Under the pieces are notes generated by a model that was given only the letters and a program-made list of their open reading frames with translations, had not been told where the DNA came from and made no database searches. From JACCXG01 sp963834305 (lineage in GTDB: Bacteria; Acidobacteriota; Vicinamibacteria; Vicinamibacterales; 2-12-FULL-66-21): DNA of 64,000 nt. A program made the translations under genes and the position numbers. The stretch covers positions 1,426,001 to 1,490,000 of the forward strand of contig CAWIAX010000002.1 of the NCBI GenBank assembly GCA_963834305.1, written 5' to 3'. This document shows, piece by piece, positions 47,952 through 56,697 of the stretch; positions within the stretch are counted from its first letter, which is position 1, and each line of letters begins with the position of its first letter.

Positions 47952-50759
47952 CTACTGCTGGTTGGGCCGCAGAATCTGCCGGAACGTCAGCGTGTTGACG
48001 TCGCGGAACATCGGCGTCCCCGGCGGCAGCAGCGACGGCAGCAGGAAGTCCGCGTCGAACGTCCAGTCACGGTCGCCTCTGACGTAGGTGTCGCTCAGAC
48101 AGCACTTGAAGATGCCGGTCGCCTGGCGGCTGTAGAAGAAGCTCACGAACGACCCGCGGTAGCGGAGGATCGATCCGTTGTTCCAGTTCTCCAGCAGGCG
48201 CACGAAGTTGTGCGCGCCGCCGTCGGAGCCGAAGCTGCCCGCCGCGAAGCCGGGCTTCGGGAACGCCCGGGTCTTTCCGGTGACCAGCGCCAGGCGGAAT
48301 CCGGTGGTGGACGCGTTGCGCTGGGTGGAATCCGCGGGTGCGTTGAAGGCGCGGATGTCGTTCCAGGCATTCGACAGCAGGGTGACCGAGTCGGCCAGCA
48401 CCGAGACCGCGACGTTCGGCTCGACGTTGGCGCTCGCCGCGGTGGCGTTGAAGTTGCCCTGGATGTAGACCGGGTTCTCCGACGCCACGGCCAGGCCTGG
48501 CGCGATCACGCCGTTGACGCCGCCGTTGATCCCGCCGTTCACGATCTTCAGCGCGCGGCGGAACAGGATGGCCTTGTTGGCCCGCGCCACCAGCCGCTTC
48601 ATCGTCGCGCTGCCGGTGTTGGCGTCGGTCAGCTGCGTCACCACCGTCGCGGAACAGTCGAGCGGCGCGATGCCGCGCAGCGGCGCAATGGGTGCGCAGG
48701 CGGCGATGGACGTGCCCAGGGGCACGTTCTGGGATGGCGCCGTCCGCCCGTAGACGTCGAGCACGCCGTTGCCGTTGAGATCCTCTCCCGAATCGAGCAG
48801 GTTGTTCGGCGCGCCGGCCGCGAGCTGCGGGTTGACGGTGTCTTCGAAGCCGTACTCGCCAGTCTCGGTGCCCGCGGCGTTGTTGTTGTTCCGCCGGTCG
48901 GAGAAATAGACGATGAAGCCGTTGTCCGTGCGCATCTGGTTCCCGAGCGTGCCGATCTGCCCGAGAATGTAGCGGCGCAGGTTGTTCATGTCGAGCTCGA
49001 CGTAGTGCATGATCCCGCCGAGGTAGAGGTCGGTCGAGGCGAGCCCGTCCCGCGTCTGCGCCTCGCGGGTGTCGTAGAGCACGTTCGGCCAGTAGTCGGC
49101 CGAGTTCAGCGACACGCCGTTGATGGCGTTGGCGCCGTCCACGGTATAGCCGCACGACGCGGCAATGCGCGCGTTGTTGTTGGCCGGCGTCTGCGCGCCG
49201 AGGGGCACGTCGCGGACGCGCTGCAGGCGGATGACCGCGTTGGGGTTGACGTCCTGGCACCCCGTCGCCGCCGGCGCCGCGTTGAGGCGGTTGGCCAGCG
49301 TCGCCTGGCCGATGTCGGCGATGTTCCGGCCGGCGATCCCCTGGCTGAGCACGTCGGTCGTGACGTCGAGCCAGGTGCCGTCCTGCCGCTGCAGCTCGAT
49401 CTTGATGTAGCCGCCGATGAGCGGCTGGCCGGCGGTGCTGCGGTAGGTGTTGGCGGGCACGGTGCCGCTGGCGCCCGAGCCGGCTGAAGCCGCGAGCGGT
49501 ACCTTCATCGCGGCGGCGGGCGGCGCCGGGGCCCCGAGCGTGTAGTCGATCCCCGGGTCCAGCAGCACCGGCTGCGTGCCCTGGGTCACGGTGGGCAGGT
49601 TCTGGATGTCGGCGATGTCGTCCGACAGCAGGATACGGATGCCGGCGAACGAGAAGTAGCGCTGCGCGAAGAGGAACGGCGCGGTCACGCTTTCGTTGGA
49701 GTTGACCGCCGGGCGGCGAAGCAGCTGGATCGGCTCGGCGTCCGGCAGACCGTCGCCGTTGGCGTCGCCGACCAGCGGCAGGTCGAGCCGGCGCGCGCCG
49801 GTACGCCCGGTGCGGATGTTGCTCTTGTAGGTGCCGGTCGAGAGCGCGTCCCAGTTGGTATTGCGCGTCGTCCAGAACGCGGTGGTCGGGCCGTTCGACG
49901 GCACGCCGGACGCCCCGGTCAGGCTGCCCTCGGTCCGGGCCAGCGCCCGGGTGGAATTGGTCGGCGTCTTGATCACCGTCGGCACGATGATGGTGCCGTT
50001 GTAGCCGGTCGTCACCGGCAGGTCGTTGGGCAGGTGGGTCCGGACGATCTCCCCGACCGCGGTGATGCGGTCCCCGAAGGTCAGCGTCGACCCGTCGCCC
50101 TGCGCCAGGTACAGGTTGCCGTTGGTGTGCACCCGGCCGCCGAAGTTGAAGTCGTCGCCGGCGTGGAACGAGAGATCGGTCTCCGAGAACATGCCGAACT
50201 GGAAGACCGGGATGGCCACGGTCTGCAGGTCGCGCCGCAGCCGCACTTCGGCGCCGCCGTTCGACCGCGCCGTCACCGTCAGCGTGTACGGCGTGATCAA
50301 TCCCATGAACCCCTGGTAGGGCCCCGCGGAGATGGCCGAGCCGTTCGGCGATTCCGGCGCCGGGTTGCCGACGTTGCCGGCGGCGGTGTCGGGAATGAAG
50401 GTGATCGTGTAGCCCGATCCCCCCTCCGGGGCGGTGTACTGGAAACCGGCGATGGCCGGCCGGTTCGCCACCGCCGTGACGCCGCCGATCTGCCCCGACG
50501 AGGGGGAAAAGTCGGTGCGGAAGAGCGACGTCAGGTCCGACGTCAGCTTCTCGAGGCCGGCGTGAGCCACCGCATAGGCCTGCGTCTGATCGCGGTCGAG
50601 GCCGCTCGACCGCTGGTCGGAGACGATGGCGCTGACGAAGCCGACCATCAGCGCCGAACACAGCATGGTCACCAGGATGACCGTGACCAGCGCCATGCCG
50701 CGCTCGCGGCAGACCAGGGACCGACGGGAGACAGGATTGGGCTGCATGGGAAATCTCAC
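47952..50759 (-). CDS. Giant PilX-like pilus-associated protein (935 residues)
   Basis: The N-terminus is a PilX-type helix (CRERGMALVTVILVTMLCSALMVGFVSAIVSDQRSSGLDRDQTQAYAVAHAGLEKLTSDL). The rest, nearly 850 residues, is a beta-rich extracellular domain with no relative I recognise. It contains two calcium-loop-like motifs: DANGDGLPD (about residue 327) and DLNGNGVLD (about residue 660). Several Cys are present near KCCLSD at the C-terminus. GTG 50759 overlaps the PilW stop (GTGA); ATG 50747 is an alternative. It occupies the PilX/PilY1-like slot of the first minor-pilin operon and may be a tip adhesin. Confidence 0.75.
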   Translation of the reverse strand: MRFPMQPNPVSRRSLVCRERGMALVTVILVTMLCSALMVGFVSAIVSDQRSSGLDRDQTQAYAVAHAGLEKLTSDLTSLFRTDFSPSSGQIGGVTAVANRPAIAGFQYTAPEGGSGYTITFIPDTAAGNVGNPAPESPNGSAISAGPYQGFMGLITPYTLTVTARSNGGAEVRLRRDLQTVAIPVFQFGMFSETDLSFHAGDDFNFGGRVHTNGNLYLAQGDGSTLTFGDRITAVGEIVRTHLPNDLPVTTGYNGTIIVPTVIKTPTNSTRALARTEGSLTGASGVPSNGPTTAFWTTRNTNWDALSTGTYKSNIRTGRTGARRLDLPLVGDANGDGLPDAEPIQLLRRPAVNSNESVTAPFLFAQRYFSFAGIRILLSDDIADIQNLPTVTQGTQPVLLDPGIDYTLGAPAPPAAAMKVPLAASAGSGASGTVPANTYRSTAGQPLIGGYIKIELQRQDGTWLDVTTDVLSQGIAGRNIADIGQATLANRLNAAPAATGCQDVNPNAVIRLQRVRDVPLGAQTPANNNARIAASCGYTVDGANAINGVSLNSADYWPNVLYDTREAQTRDGLASTDLYLGGIMHYVELDMNNLRRYILGQIGTLGNQMRTDNGFIVYFSDRRNNNNAAGTETGEYGFEDTVNPQLAAGAPNNLLDSGEDLNGNGVLDVYGRTAPSQNVPLGTSIAACAPIAPLRGIAPLDCSATVVTQLTDANTGSATMKRLVARANKAILFRRALKIVNGGINGGVNGVIAPGLAVASENPVYIQGNFNATAASANVEPNVAVSVLADSVTLLSNAWNDIRAFNAPADSTQRNASTTGFRLALVTGKTRAFPKPGFAAGSFGSDGGAHNFVRLLENWNNGSILRYRGSFVSFFYSRQATGIFKCCLSDTYVRGDRDWTFDADFLLPSLLPPGTPMFRDVNTLTFRQILRPNQQ

Positions 50760-51919
50760 TCGTAGCGATCGACGAATGCCAGACTGCGGAGGCTGATTTG
50801 CGTCAGCAGGGAGTTCCGGTAGAGCTGTCGGGTCACGCGCATCGGCCGGCGGGCGCGCGCCGACAGCAGCACGTTCACCTTCCGGATGCGCTCGACGTCA
50901 CAGGCCATGGCGCCGCACCCGCCGCCGGCGACGAGATCGCCCGCCACCATGCGCACGTTGGTCGGGTTGTTCACGCCGTCGGCCAGGTCGTAGGTGATCT
51001 GCAGGTTCTCGACGTCGAAGGCCACCGCGGTCCCGAGGTTGTTGTTGAACGTCGTGGGATGGCCGTTGTTCATCCGGCGCACCAGCCGCGGCCGCAGCGG
51101 GTCGGTGGTCGCGTCGATGTAGTAGGTGATCATCCGGATCCGCGTCGCCCGCGACGACAGCGTCGCCGTGGCCGGGTCGATGCCCTCGTTGGCCACCGGC
51201 GCGCCGGGGTCGAGGTCGCGGTACTCGCGGACGGTGCCGTCGGCCGCCGCGTTCTGGTTGAGGCCGAGCGAGTCGCCGGCGGCGAAGGTGATCGTCTGGT
51301 TGTTGACGCTGGTCACCTGCACGAGCGCGCTCAGGCTGCCGCGGGTCAGCATGATCAGGTCCCCGGCGAGGATGTCGTCGGGCCCGCCGTCGGTGATGTT
51401 CGCGCCGCTCGGAATCGCCGGCAGCGGCGCCGTCCGGGTCAGCGCCACGGTCATCGTGGTGTCGGTGAGCTGCGTCAGCTGCCGGCCTTCGAACGCGCTG
51501 TCGGCGGCCAGCGTCGTGATGATGTCGGTGGCGCGGCCGTTGACGACCGGGCCGAGGCCCGGGCCGGGCATCACCGCCGACAGCTCGGTGGCGGTGTTCG
51601 GCAGGATGATGTTCGAGCCCGGCGGGCCGGGCAGGCGGATTACGGTCCGCCCCGCGCCCGACGGGATGCTGACCACGCGCCCGGTCGGCAGCCCCTGGCC
51701 GACCTGCAGGACGTCGCGGACGACGACGTCCATCGCCACCCGCAGCCCCGTGTTCAGCCCGGTGAGCAGCTGCGCGCTCTCGGTCGCCCGCGACGCATCG
51801 CCGAGGGCGGCCATCGTGCCGCCCATGATGACCAGAGTGATCGCCATCGTCACGAGCAGCTCGACGAGCGAGAAGCCGCGCGAATCGAGGCGCCGGCGGG
51901 GCGAAGTCGGTAGCGTCAT
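50756..51919 (-). CDS. PilW-like minor pilin (first set)
   Basis: 387 residues. A class III prepilin signal (SRGFSLVELLVTMAITLVIMGGTMAAL) leads into an alpha spine and a long beta-rich head typical of PilW (RMITYYIDATTDPLRPRLVRRMNNG, VENLQITYDLADG). The segment GGGCGAMACDVERIRKVNVLLSARARRP is the usual PilW C-terminal strand region and has two cysteines. The start overlaps the PilV stop (ATGA). Confidence 0.8.
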   Translation of the reverse strand: MTLPTSPRRRLDSRGFSLVELLVTMAITLVIMGGTMAALGDASRATESAQLLTGLNTGLRVAMDVVVRDVLQVGQGLPTGRVVSIPSGAGRTVIRLPGPPGSNIILPNTATELSAVMPGPGLGPVVNGRATDIITTLAADSAFEGRQLTQLTDTTMTVALTRTAPLPAIPSGANITDGGPDDILAGDLIMLTRGSLSALVQVTSVNNQTITFAAGDSLGLNQNAAADGTVREYRDLDPGAPVANEGIDPATATLSSRATRIRMITYYIDATTDPLRPRLVRRMNNGHPTTFNNNLGTAVAFDVENLQITYDLADGVNNPTNVRMVAGDLVAGGGCGAMACDVERIRKVNVLLSARARRPMRVTRQLYRNSLLTQISLRSLAFVDRYE

Positions 51920-52473
51920 GAGATAGCCGAGATGTAGGTGGTCAACACGTAGCGCCGGGTGTCGGTGCCGATCCGGTAGGTGATCGTGACCTGCAGCTGG
52001 CGCAGCGTCGGGTTCACCACGCCGTTGGCGTCGAGCAGGTCGGTGATCGCGATCTGCCGCGTATAATTCGTCAGCGCCGTGCGCACATCGTCGGCGGTGC
52101 CCAGGAGCCCGTCGTTGCCCGGCATCAGCGTCTCTTCCACGCCGGTGTCGTCCGCGGTGTTGACGATGCCGTCAGGGCCGGGGTTGCGCAGCGGCAGCGC
52201 GCCGGCGACGAAGACCCCGCCCTGCGCCACGTTGTTGATGCGCGCCCAGGTGATGATCCGCGTGTCGCGCGCGGTGTGCACGCTCTCGACCGCTTCACGG
52301 GCCTTCTCGCGCGCCAGCAGGTTCGGCGAGGACCCGGCGAGGTGCCGCAGCCCCATCGCGAAGACGCCGGCCAGGCTGAGCAGCGCCGTCGCGAGGATGC
52401 CCATCGCGATCACCGCTTCGACCAGCGAGAACCCCGCCTCGCCGCTGCGGCCACGCCCGGATGTCGTTGTCAT
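51916..52473 (-). CDS. PilV-like minor pilin with two DG...TADD repeats (first set)
   Basis: 185 residues. Prepilin signal EAGFSLVEAVIAMGILATALLSLAGVFAM. In the head are two copies of an acidic loop, GPDGIVNTADD (99-109) and GNDGLLGTADD (119-129), reminiscent of calcium-binding repeats. The C-terminal strands (LQVTITYRIGTDTRRYVLTTYIS) are pilin-like. ATG 52473 overlaps the stop of the FimT-like gene by ATGA and has GGTGGA upstream. Confidence 0.8.
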   Translation of the reverse strand: MTTTSGRGRSGEAGFSLVEAVIAMGILATALLSLAGVFAMGLRHLAGSSPNLLAREKAREAVESVHTARDTRIITWARINNVAQGGVFVAGALPLRNPGPDGIVNTADDTGVEETLMPGNDGLLGTADDVRTALTNYTRQIAITDLLDANGVVNPTLRQLQVTITYRIGTDTRRYVLTTYISAIS

Positions 52474-53054
52474 TCCACCCATTTGGACCCATCCCACCGC
52501 CAGACGCGCAGCAGCGCCGTCGGCCCGAAGAAAGTGATGGCACGCGCGCTCAACGGATCTTCCGGCACGGCCATGAACAGCGTGCCATTCAGGGGGTTGC
52601 CCTGGTTGTCGATGAAGGTGCCCTCGCTGGTGAACATCCTGGCGGGCGACGGCCCGAACGCCACGGCGGCCGTCCGCCCGAAGAGGTCGGGCGTGTCGGG
52701 CACGCCGGCCATCAGCGCGAACCGCATGCGGCTCTCGAGCGGCACCGAACGGATCGTGGTCAGGTCGCCGTTGGGGACATTGACCCGCGAGATGACGATC
52801 TGATTCGTCCCGACGAACTGGACCTGGACGTTGCGGCGCTGGCTGATCGCGATCTCCCGCGCCTGCCGGAGGACATCCATCGCCTGCGCGGTGCCCGAGT
52901 CGGCCTTCGCGGTGCGGATGAACTGCGGGTTGACGGCCATCGTCACCGCCAGCGTGACGGCGATGATGCCGACCACGACCATCAGCTCGATGAGCGTGAA
53001 GCCGTGCTCGGAGCTCCGGTGTGCGCGTGCGGGGGAACCAGGCTGAAAACTCAT
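52470..53054 (-). CDS. FimT/GspH-like pseudopilin (first set)
   Basis: 194 residues. Prepilin signal HGFTLIELMVVVGIIAVTLAVTMAV after an 18-residue leader, then a GspH/FimT-like head (VLRQAREIAISQRRNVQVQFVGTNQIVISRV). First gene of the first minor-pilin operon; the order FimT-PilV-PilW-PilX matches the minor-pilin operons of other type IVa pilus bacteria. ATG 53054 starts the leader; a longer frame upstream (53081) lacks support. Confidence 0.82.
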   Translation of the reverse strand: MSFQPGSPARAHRSSEHGFTLIELMVVVGIIAVTLAVTMAVNPQFIRTAKADSGTAQAMDVLRQAREIAISQRRNVQVQFVGTNQIVISRVNVPNGDLTTIRSVPLESRMRFALMAGVPDTPDLFGRTAAVAFGPSPARMFTSEGTFIDNQGNPLNGTLFMAVPEDPLSARAITFFGPTALLRVWRWDGSKWVE

Positions 53055-53070
53055 TGGTGCCCTGCTTAGT

Positions 53071-53085
53071 GCAAGGCACATACCC
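53071..53085 (-). promoter_or_regulatory. Candidate sigma-54 promoter of the first minor-pilin operon
   Basis: GGGTAT-GTGCC-TTGC keeps the GG-N10-GC spacing with a perfect TTGCA -12 box. The -12 GC lies 17 bases before the ATG at 53054, the same distance as at 46462-46476. Confidence 0.3.
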
Positions 53086-53207
53086 CGCCCCGTAACCGCT
53101 TGGGAGGACAGCGCGTTAACTGAATCCGTAGTACCCCGCGTGCGCGCAGGTTGGTCAGGAATGGAACAGGGGACTTACAGATCCGGCGAGGGCATCACGG
53201 AACTGTC

Positions 53208-53989
53208 TCAGGGCAGCGAGTACAGCCCCACGTACCAATTGACGATGACGTCGCCGGCGAGGGAGGACACCAGGGCGCCGATGGCCAGGAAGGTGCCGTA
53301 GGGCAGCGCGTATTTCATGCCGCCCCGCCGCAGCGCGAGCACGAGCAGGCCGATCAGCGAGCCGGCCACCGACGACAGGACGAGCGTGACGAGGACCAGC
53401 TTCCAGCCGAGGAACGCGCCGACCATCGCCAGCATCTTGACGTCGCCGCCGCCCATGCCCTCCTGCCCCGAGTAGCGGAAGTAGGCTTCGCCGATGGCCC
53501 AGAGCACACCGCCGCCGAGCAGCGTGCCGAGGACGGCATCGAGGAGCCCGGGGGGGACGACCACGCTGACAATCAGGCCGGCGGCAATGCCCGGCAGGGT
53601 GATGATGTTCGGCAGCAGGTGGTGTTCGAGGTCGATGGCGAACAAGCACGATGAGCACGCACGCGAACGCGAGCCGCACCGCCATCAGCACCGAGCGGGC
53701 CGAACACGTAGAGGTGCAGCAGGAACACCGCCATCGTGATCAGCTCGACGAGGGGGTACCTGAGGCTGATCGGGGCGCGGCAGCGCCGGCAGCGGCCGCC
53801 GAGCCAGGCGTAGCCGAGGACCGGGATGTTGTCGTACCACCGCAGCCGGGAGCCGCAGGCCGGGCAGGCGGAGGGGGGATGGGCGATTGACATGCCGCGC
53901 GGCACGCGGTGGATGCAGACGTTCAGGAAGCTCCCGACCGCGAGCCCGAGCCAGGCGAAGGCGATCGTCAGCAGCGTGTCGGGGGTCAT
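53208..53989 (-). CDS. pilD: Type IV prepilin peptidase/N-methyltransferase PilD, two frameshifts
   Basis: It cleaves the prepilin leader and methylates the new N-terminus at the inner membrane. Cytoplasmic zinc site with C42, C45, C67 and C70; the catalytic aspartates are in FAIDLEHH and GMGGGDVKML (the GxGD protease motif). Several hydrophobic spans. Two single-base shifts near 53697 and 53647 split the frame; restored length is about 259 residues. The ATG overlaps the upstream TPR stop (ATGA). Confidence 0.9.
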
Positions 53990-54879
53990 GGCTGGCGTGC
54001 GTCGGTCGGCATGGGATGGAGGTCCGACTGCGCGGACACGGAGACCGCCCCGCTGCCCGGATCGATGTCGAGTGGGACGCCGGTCGGGTCGGCCGGGATC
54101 GCGCGGAGGACGCCGCGCTGGATGAGCCACCGCCAGGAGTAGGGCTGCCCCGGCGGCGGCGGGACCGCCGTGACGCGCTGGCGGACGGCGTCGATGAGGT
54201 CGAGCGCATCGATCTGCATCAGCCCGCGCGCCGCCATCTTCTGCAGCCAGGGTTCCTCCGACTGCAGGATCCGCCGGAGGAGGAATCGTCCGGACGCCCG
54301 GTCGCCCCCCTGGACCAGCATCGTCGCGGCGAGCGGCTCGAGCCAGTTGGGCGCCCCGGGCTGCGCCGCGGCCCGGCGGAACCACTGCGCGGCCGTCTTC
54401 CTGTCGCCCATCTGCCAGTAATAGACGAACCCGATGTCGTGGAAATACTGCCACTTGCCGGGCTGGGCGGCGATGCCCTTCTCGAGCAGCGCGATCGCCT
54501 GGTCGGGCCGGCCGGCGCCGCCGGGATACGCCTCGCTGAGGAAGATGGCACCGAAGCGATACGCGATGTTGAAGTACGGGTCGAGGGAGGTGGCGATGTC
54601 GAGCAGCGGCTGGAGCCGCTCGTACTTGCGCTCGAGTCCCTTGTTCAGCCGATCGCCGCCGTAGTGCTGAAGCGCGCGGATCCAGTAGACATCCGCCGCG
54701 AGCGCGTCGAACGACAACATGATCCGGCGCAGCGCCGGGCCCGACCGGACGTACAAGACCGAGACCGCCTCGGCCTGTCCTCGCGGATAGAGGCGGTCCC
54801 GCGTCACCTGCAGGCCTACTGCGGCGGCCAGGAAGCCTGCCGCCGCGAGGACCGCGATCGCGCGCTGGCGGCGGTCCAC
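53986..54879 (-). CDS. Membrane-anchored TPR protein in the pilus ABC operon (PilG position)
   Basis: 297 residues. N-terminal membrane helix (RAIAVLAAAGFLAAAVGLQV), then SFDALAADVYWIRALQHYGGDRL and TPR-like helices (LDPYFNIAYRFGAIFLSEAYPGGAGRPDQAIALLEKG, KWQYFHDIGFVYYWQMGDRKTAAQWFRRA). The GTG start overlaps the permease stop by one base and its own stop overlaps pilD. In Myxococcus the same place between pilA and pilD holds pilG, pilH and pilI; equivalence to PilG is positional inference only. Confidence 0.75.
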   Translation of the reverse strand: MDRRQRAIAVLAAAGFLAAAVGLQVTRDRLYPRGQAEAVSVLYVRSGPALRRIMLSFDALAADVYWIRALQHYGGDRLNKGLERKYERLQPLLDIATSLDPYFNIAYRFGAIFLSEAYPGGAGRPDQAIALLEKGIAAQPGKWQYFHDIGFVYYWQMGDRKTAAQWFRRAAAQPGAPNWLEPLAATMLVQGGDRASGRFLLRRILQSEEPWLQKMAARGLMQIDALDLIDAVRQRVTAVPPPPGQPYSWRWLIQRGVLRAIPADPTGVPLDIDPGSGAVSVSAQSDLHPMPTDARQP

Positions 54880-55691
54880 TACTTGAAGTCCCGGCGGGCG
54901 AAGATCACGACCGCGGCCACCAGCAGCGCCGAGATGTAGGCCAGGCCGTAGGCCGAGGTGGCCGCGACGTAGCCGGCCGCCACCGGCAGGCCGTGCACCA
55001 CCTCGGTCTTGACGTCGAATGCCGAGAAATCCGGCACCAGGTGGTAGATCGCGCGCGCCATCCAGACCACCGGCTGCGATTCGACAATCCGATCGAAGTT
55101 CTTCAGGTCGGCGTTGAAGTGGCCGACGAGATAGAGGCCGAGCGTGAAGGCCGCCGACAGGATCGGCGTCGAGAACGTCGAGAAGAAGAGCGCGATCGCC
55201 GTCACCAGCATCAGCTGCACGAAGATCAGCGCCACGCCCGTCAGCAGGCGCGGGTCGACGCCCGGCGCATCCCACCCGGCGCGGAACTCGGGCGTCTCGA
55301 TCCACGTGAGGTAGCCGAGGACGAGGAACAGGGCGACGGTCATGACCGCGACGTTGACGGCGAGCGTCAGCACCAGGCCGGCGTACTTGCCGACGATGAA
55401 CTGGGTCCGGCTGATCGGCTTCGACAGCAGCGCGTAGACGCTGCGGCGCTCGACTTCCTTCGACACCAGCCCGATGCCGATGAAGATGGCGATGAACAGC
55501 CCGAACACCGCGATCGCGGCGAGGCCGAGGTCCTTGATGATCTTGACGTCCTGGCCGGCGGTCAGCTGGCCGAGCAGGAACGACGAGGCGATGAGGAGGA
55601 CGGCGAAGATCGCCAGGTTGTACGGCACGCGGTCGCGCACCGATTCCTTGAACACGTTGACGGCAATCCAGCCGATGGCACGCCCGTTCAC
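54879..55691 (-). CDS. pilI: ABC transporter permease of the pilus cluster (PilI-like)
   Basis: 270 residues, about six membrane spans (IAVNVFKESVRDRVPYNLAIFAVLLIASSFLL, AAIAVFGLFIAIFIGIGLVSKEVERRSVYALLSKPISR, LVLTLAVNVAVMTVALFLVLGYL, and others). The EVERRSVYALLSKPISRTQFIVGKY loop is typical of ABC-2-type permeases. It pairs with the ATPase 55688-56639 by GTGA overlap. Together they match the pilus-required ABC transporter of Myxococcus; the transported substrate is unknown. Confidence 0.75.
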   Translation of the reverse strand: MNGRAIGWIAVNVFKESVRDRVPYNLAIFAVLLIASSFLLGQLTAGQDVKIIKDLGLAAIAVFGLFIAIFIGIGLVSKEVERRSVYALLSKPISRTQFIVGKYAGLVLTLAVNVAVMTVALFLVLGYLTWIETPEFRAGWDAPGVDPRLLTGVALIFVQLMLVTAIALFFSTFSTPILSAAFTLGLYLVGHFNADLKNFDRIVESQPVVWMARAIYHLVPDFSAFDVKTEVVHGLPVAAGYVAATSAYGLAYISALLVAAVVIFARRDFK

Positions 55692-56639
55692 CGCGCCCCC
55701 TGGCCGATCTCGGCGACGCGGCGCACGAAGAAGTCCTCGAGCGTGTCGCGGACCGGGTTGAGCGAGACCAGCGTCGCGCCGGTGGCCACGACATCCGAGA
55801 GAACCGCCTCCGGCTTGACGTCGGGCTTCAGCTCGAGGGCGTAGCGCTGCGGCGGAGATCTCGGTGCTGCCGGCCAGCTGCGGCGCCAGCCGCGCGAGCA
55901 CCTCCGGCGTCAGCCCGGCGACGACGAGCTCCCAGCCGCGGACCTGGAAGGCGAGGATGTCGGTGAGGCGTCCGGCGGCGGCGAGCTGCCCGCCGGCGAC
56001 GACCGCCACCCGGCTGCACAGCGCCTCGGCGTCCGCCAGGATGTGCGAGCTGAAGAACACGGTCCGTCCCTGATCGCGGAGCTCGAGGATGAGCGACCGG
56101 ACGTCGCGCCGCCCGAGCGGGTCGAGGCCGGACATCGGTTCGTCGAGAAAGACGACCTCGGGATCGTTGAGCAGCGCCTGCGCGATGCCGACGCGCTGGA
56201 TCATCCCTTTCGAGTACTTGCGCAGCTGCTGGCGGCGGCGCTCGGGGCCGATGCCGAGCCGGTCGAGCAGCGCCGCCGCGCGCCGGCGCGCGTCGGCGCC
56301 GGAATAGCCGAAGAGGCGTCCGTAGTAGCGAAGCAGCTCCTCGGCGGTGAGGTAGTCGTAGAAGGAGGGATTTTCGGGAAGGTAGCCGATGCGCTGCCGG
56401 GCGCGGACGTCGCCGACCGGCCGGCCCAGGATCTCCGCCCGCCCGGCGGTCGGAAAAATCAGCTGCATCAGCAGCTTCAGCGTCGTCGTCTTGCCGGCGC
56501 CGTTGGGGCCGAGGAAGCCGAAGACCTCGCCGGGCTGCACCTCGAGCGACAGCCGGTCGAGAGCGCGATACGGCCGCTTGCGCCAGAACCCAACCCAGTA
56601 GTCTTTCGTGAGCTCGTCGATGCGGATCGCAGAGTTCAT
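55688..56639 (-). CDS. pilH: ABC transporter ATPase of the pilus cluster (PilH-like), one frameshift
   Basis: About 316 residues. Walker A GFLGPNGAGKTTTLKL, Q-loop YLPENPSFYDYLTAEELL, signature YSKGMIQRVGIAQALL, Walker B VVFLDEPMSGLDPLGRR, switch His in VFFSSHILAD. The C-terminal domain reads VLSDVVATGATLVSLNPVRDTLEDFFVRRV after removal of one extra base near 55855. ABC-2 type exporter or gene-regulating transporter, coupled to the permease. Confidence 0.85.
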
Positions 56640-56663
56640 CTCGAGACGCCGACGGGCTCCTTG

Positions 56664-56697
56664 GCGCCCTTCGCCCTTGCCGCCCTTCCGCCCTTTC
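56664..56697. repeat. Degenerate GCCCTTC/TTYGCCC repeat between the VKOR-DsbA and ATPase genes
   Basis: Four units (GCCCTTC, GCCCTTG, GCCCTTCC, GCCCTTT) of the same type as the regular array at 59081-59140. They begin at the proposed stop codon of the VKOR-DsbA gene. Confidence 0.6.
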
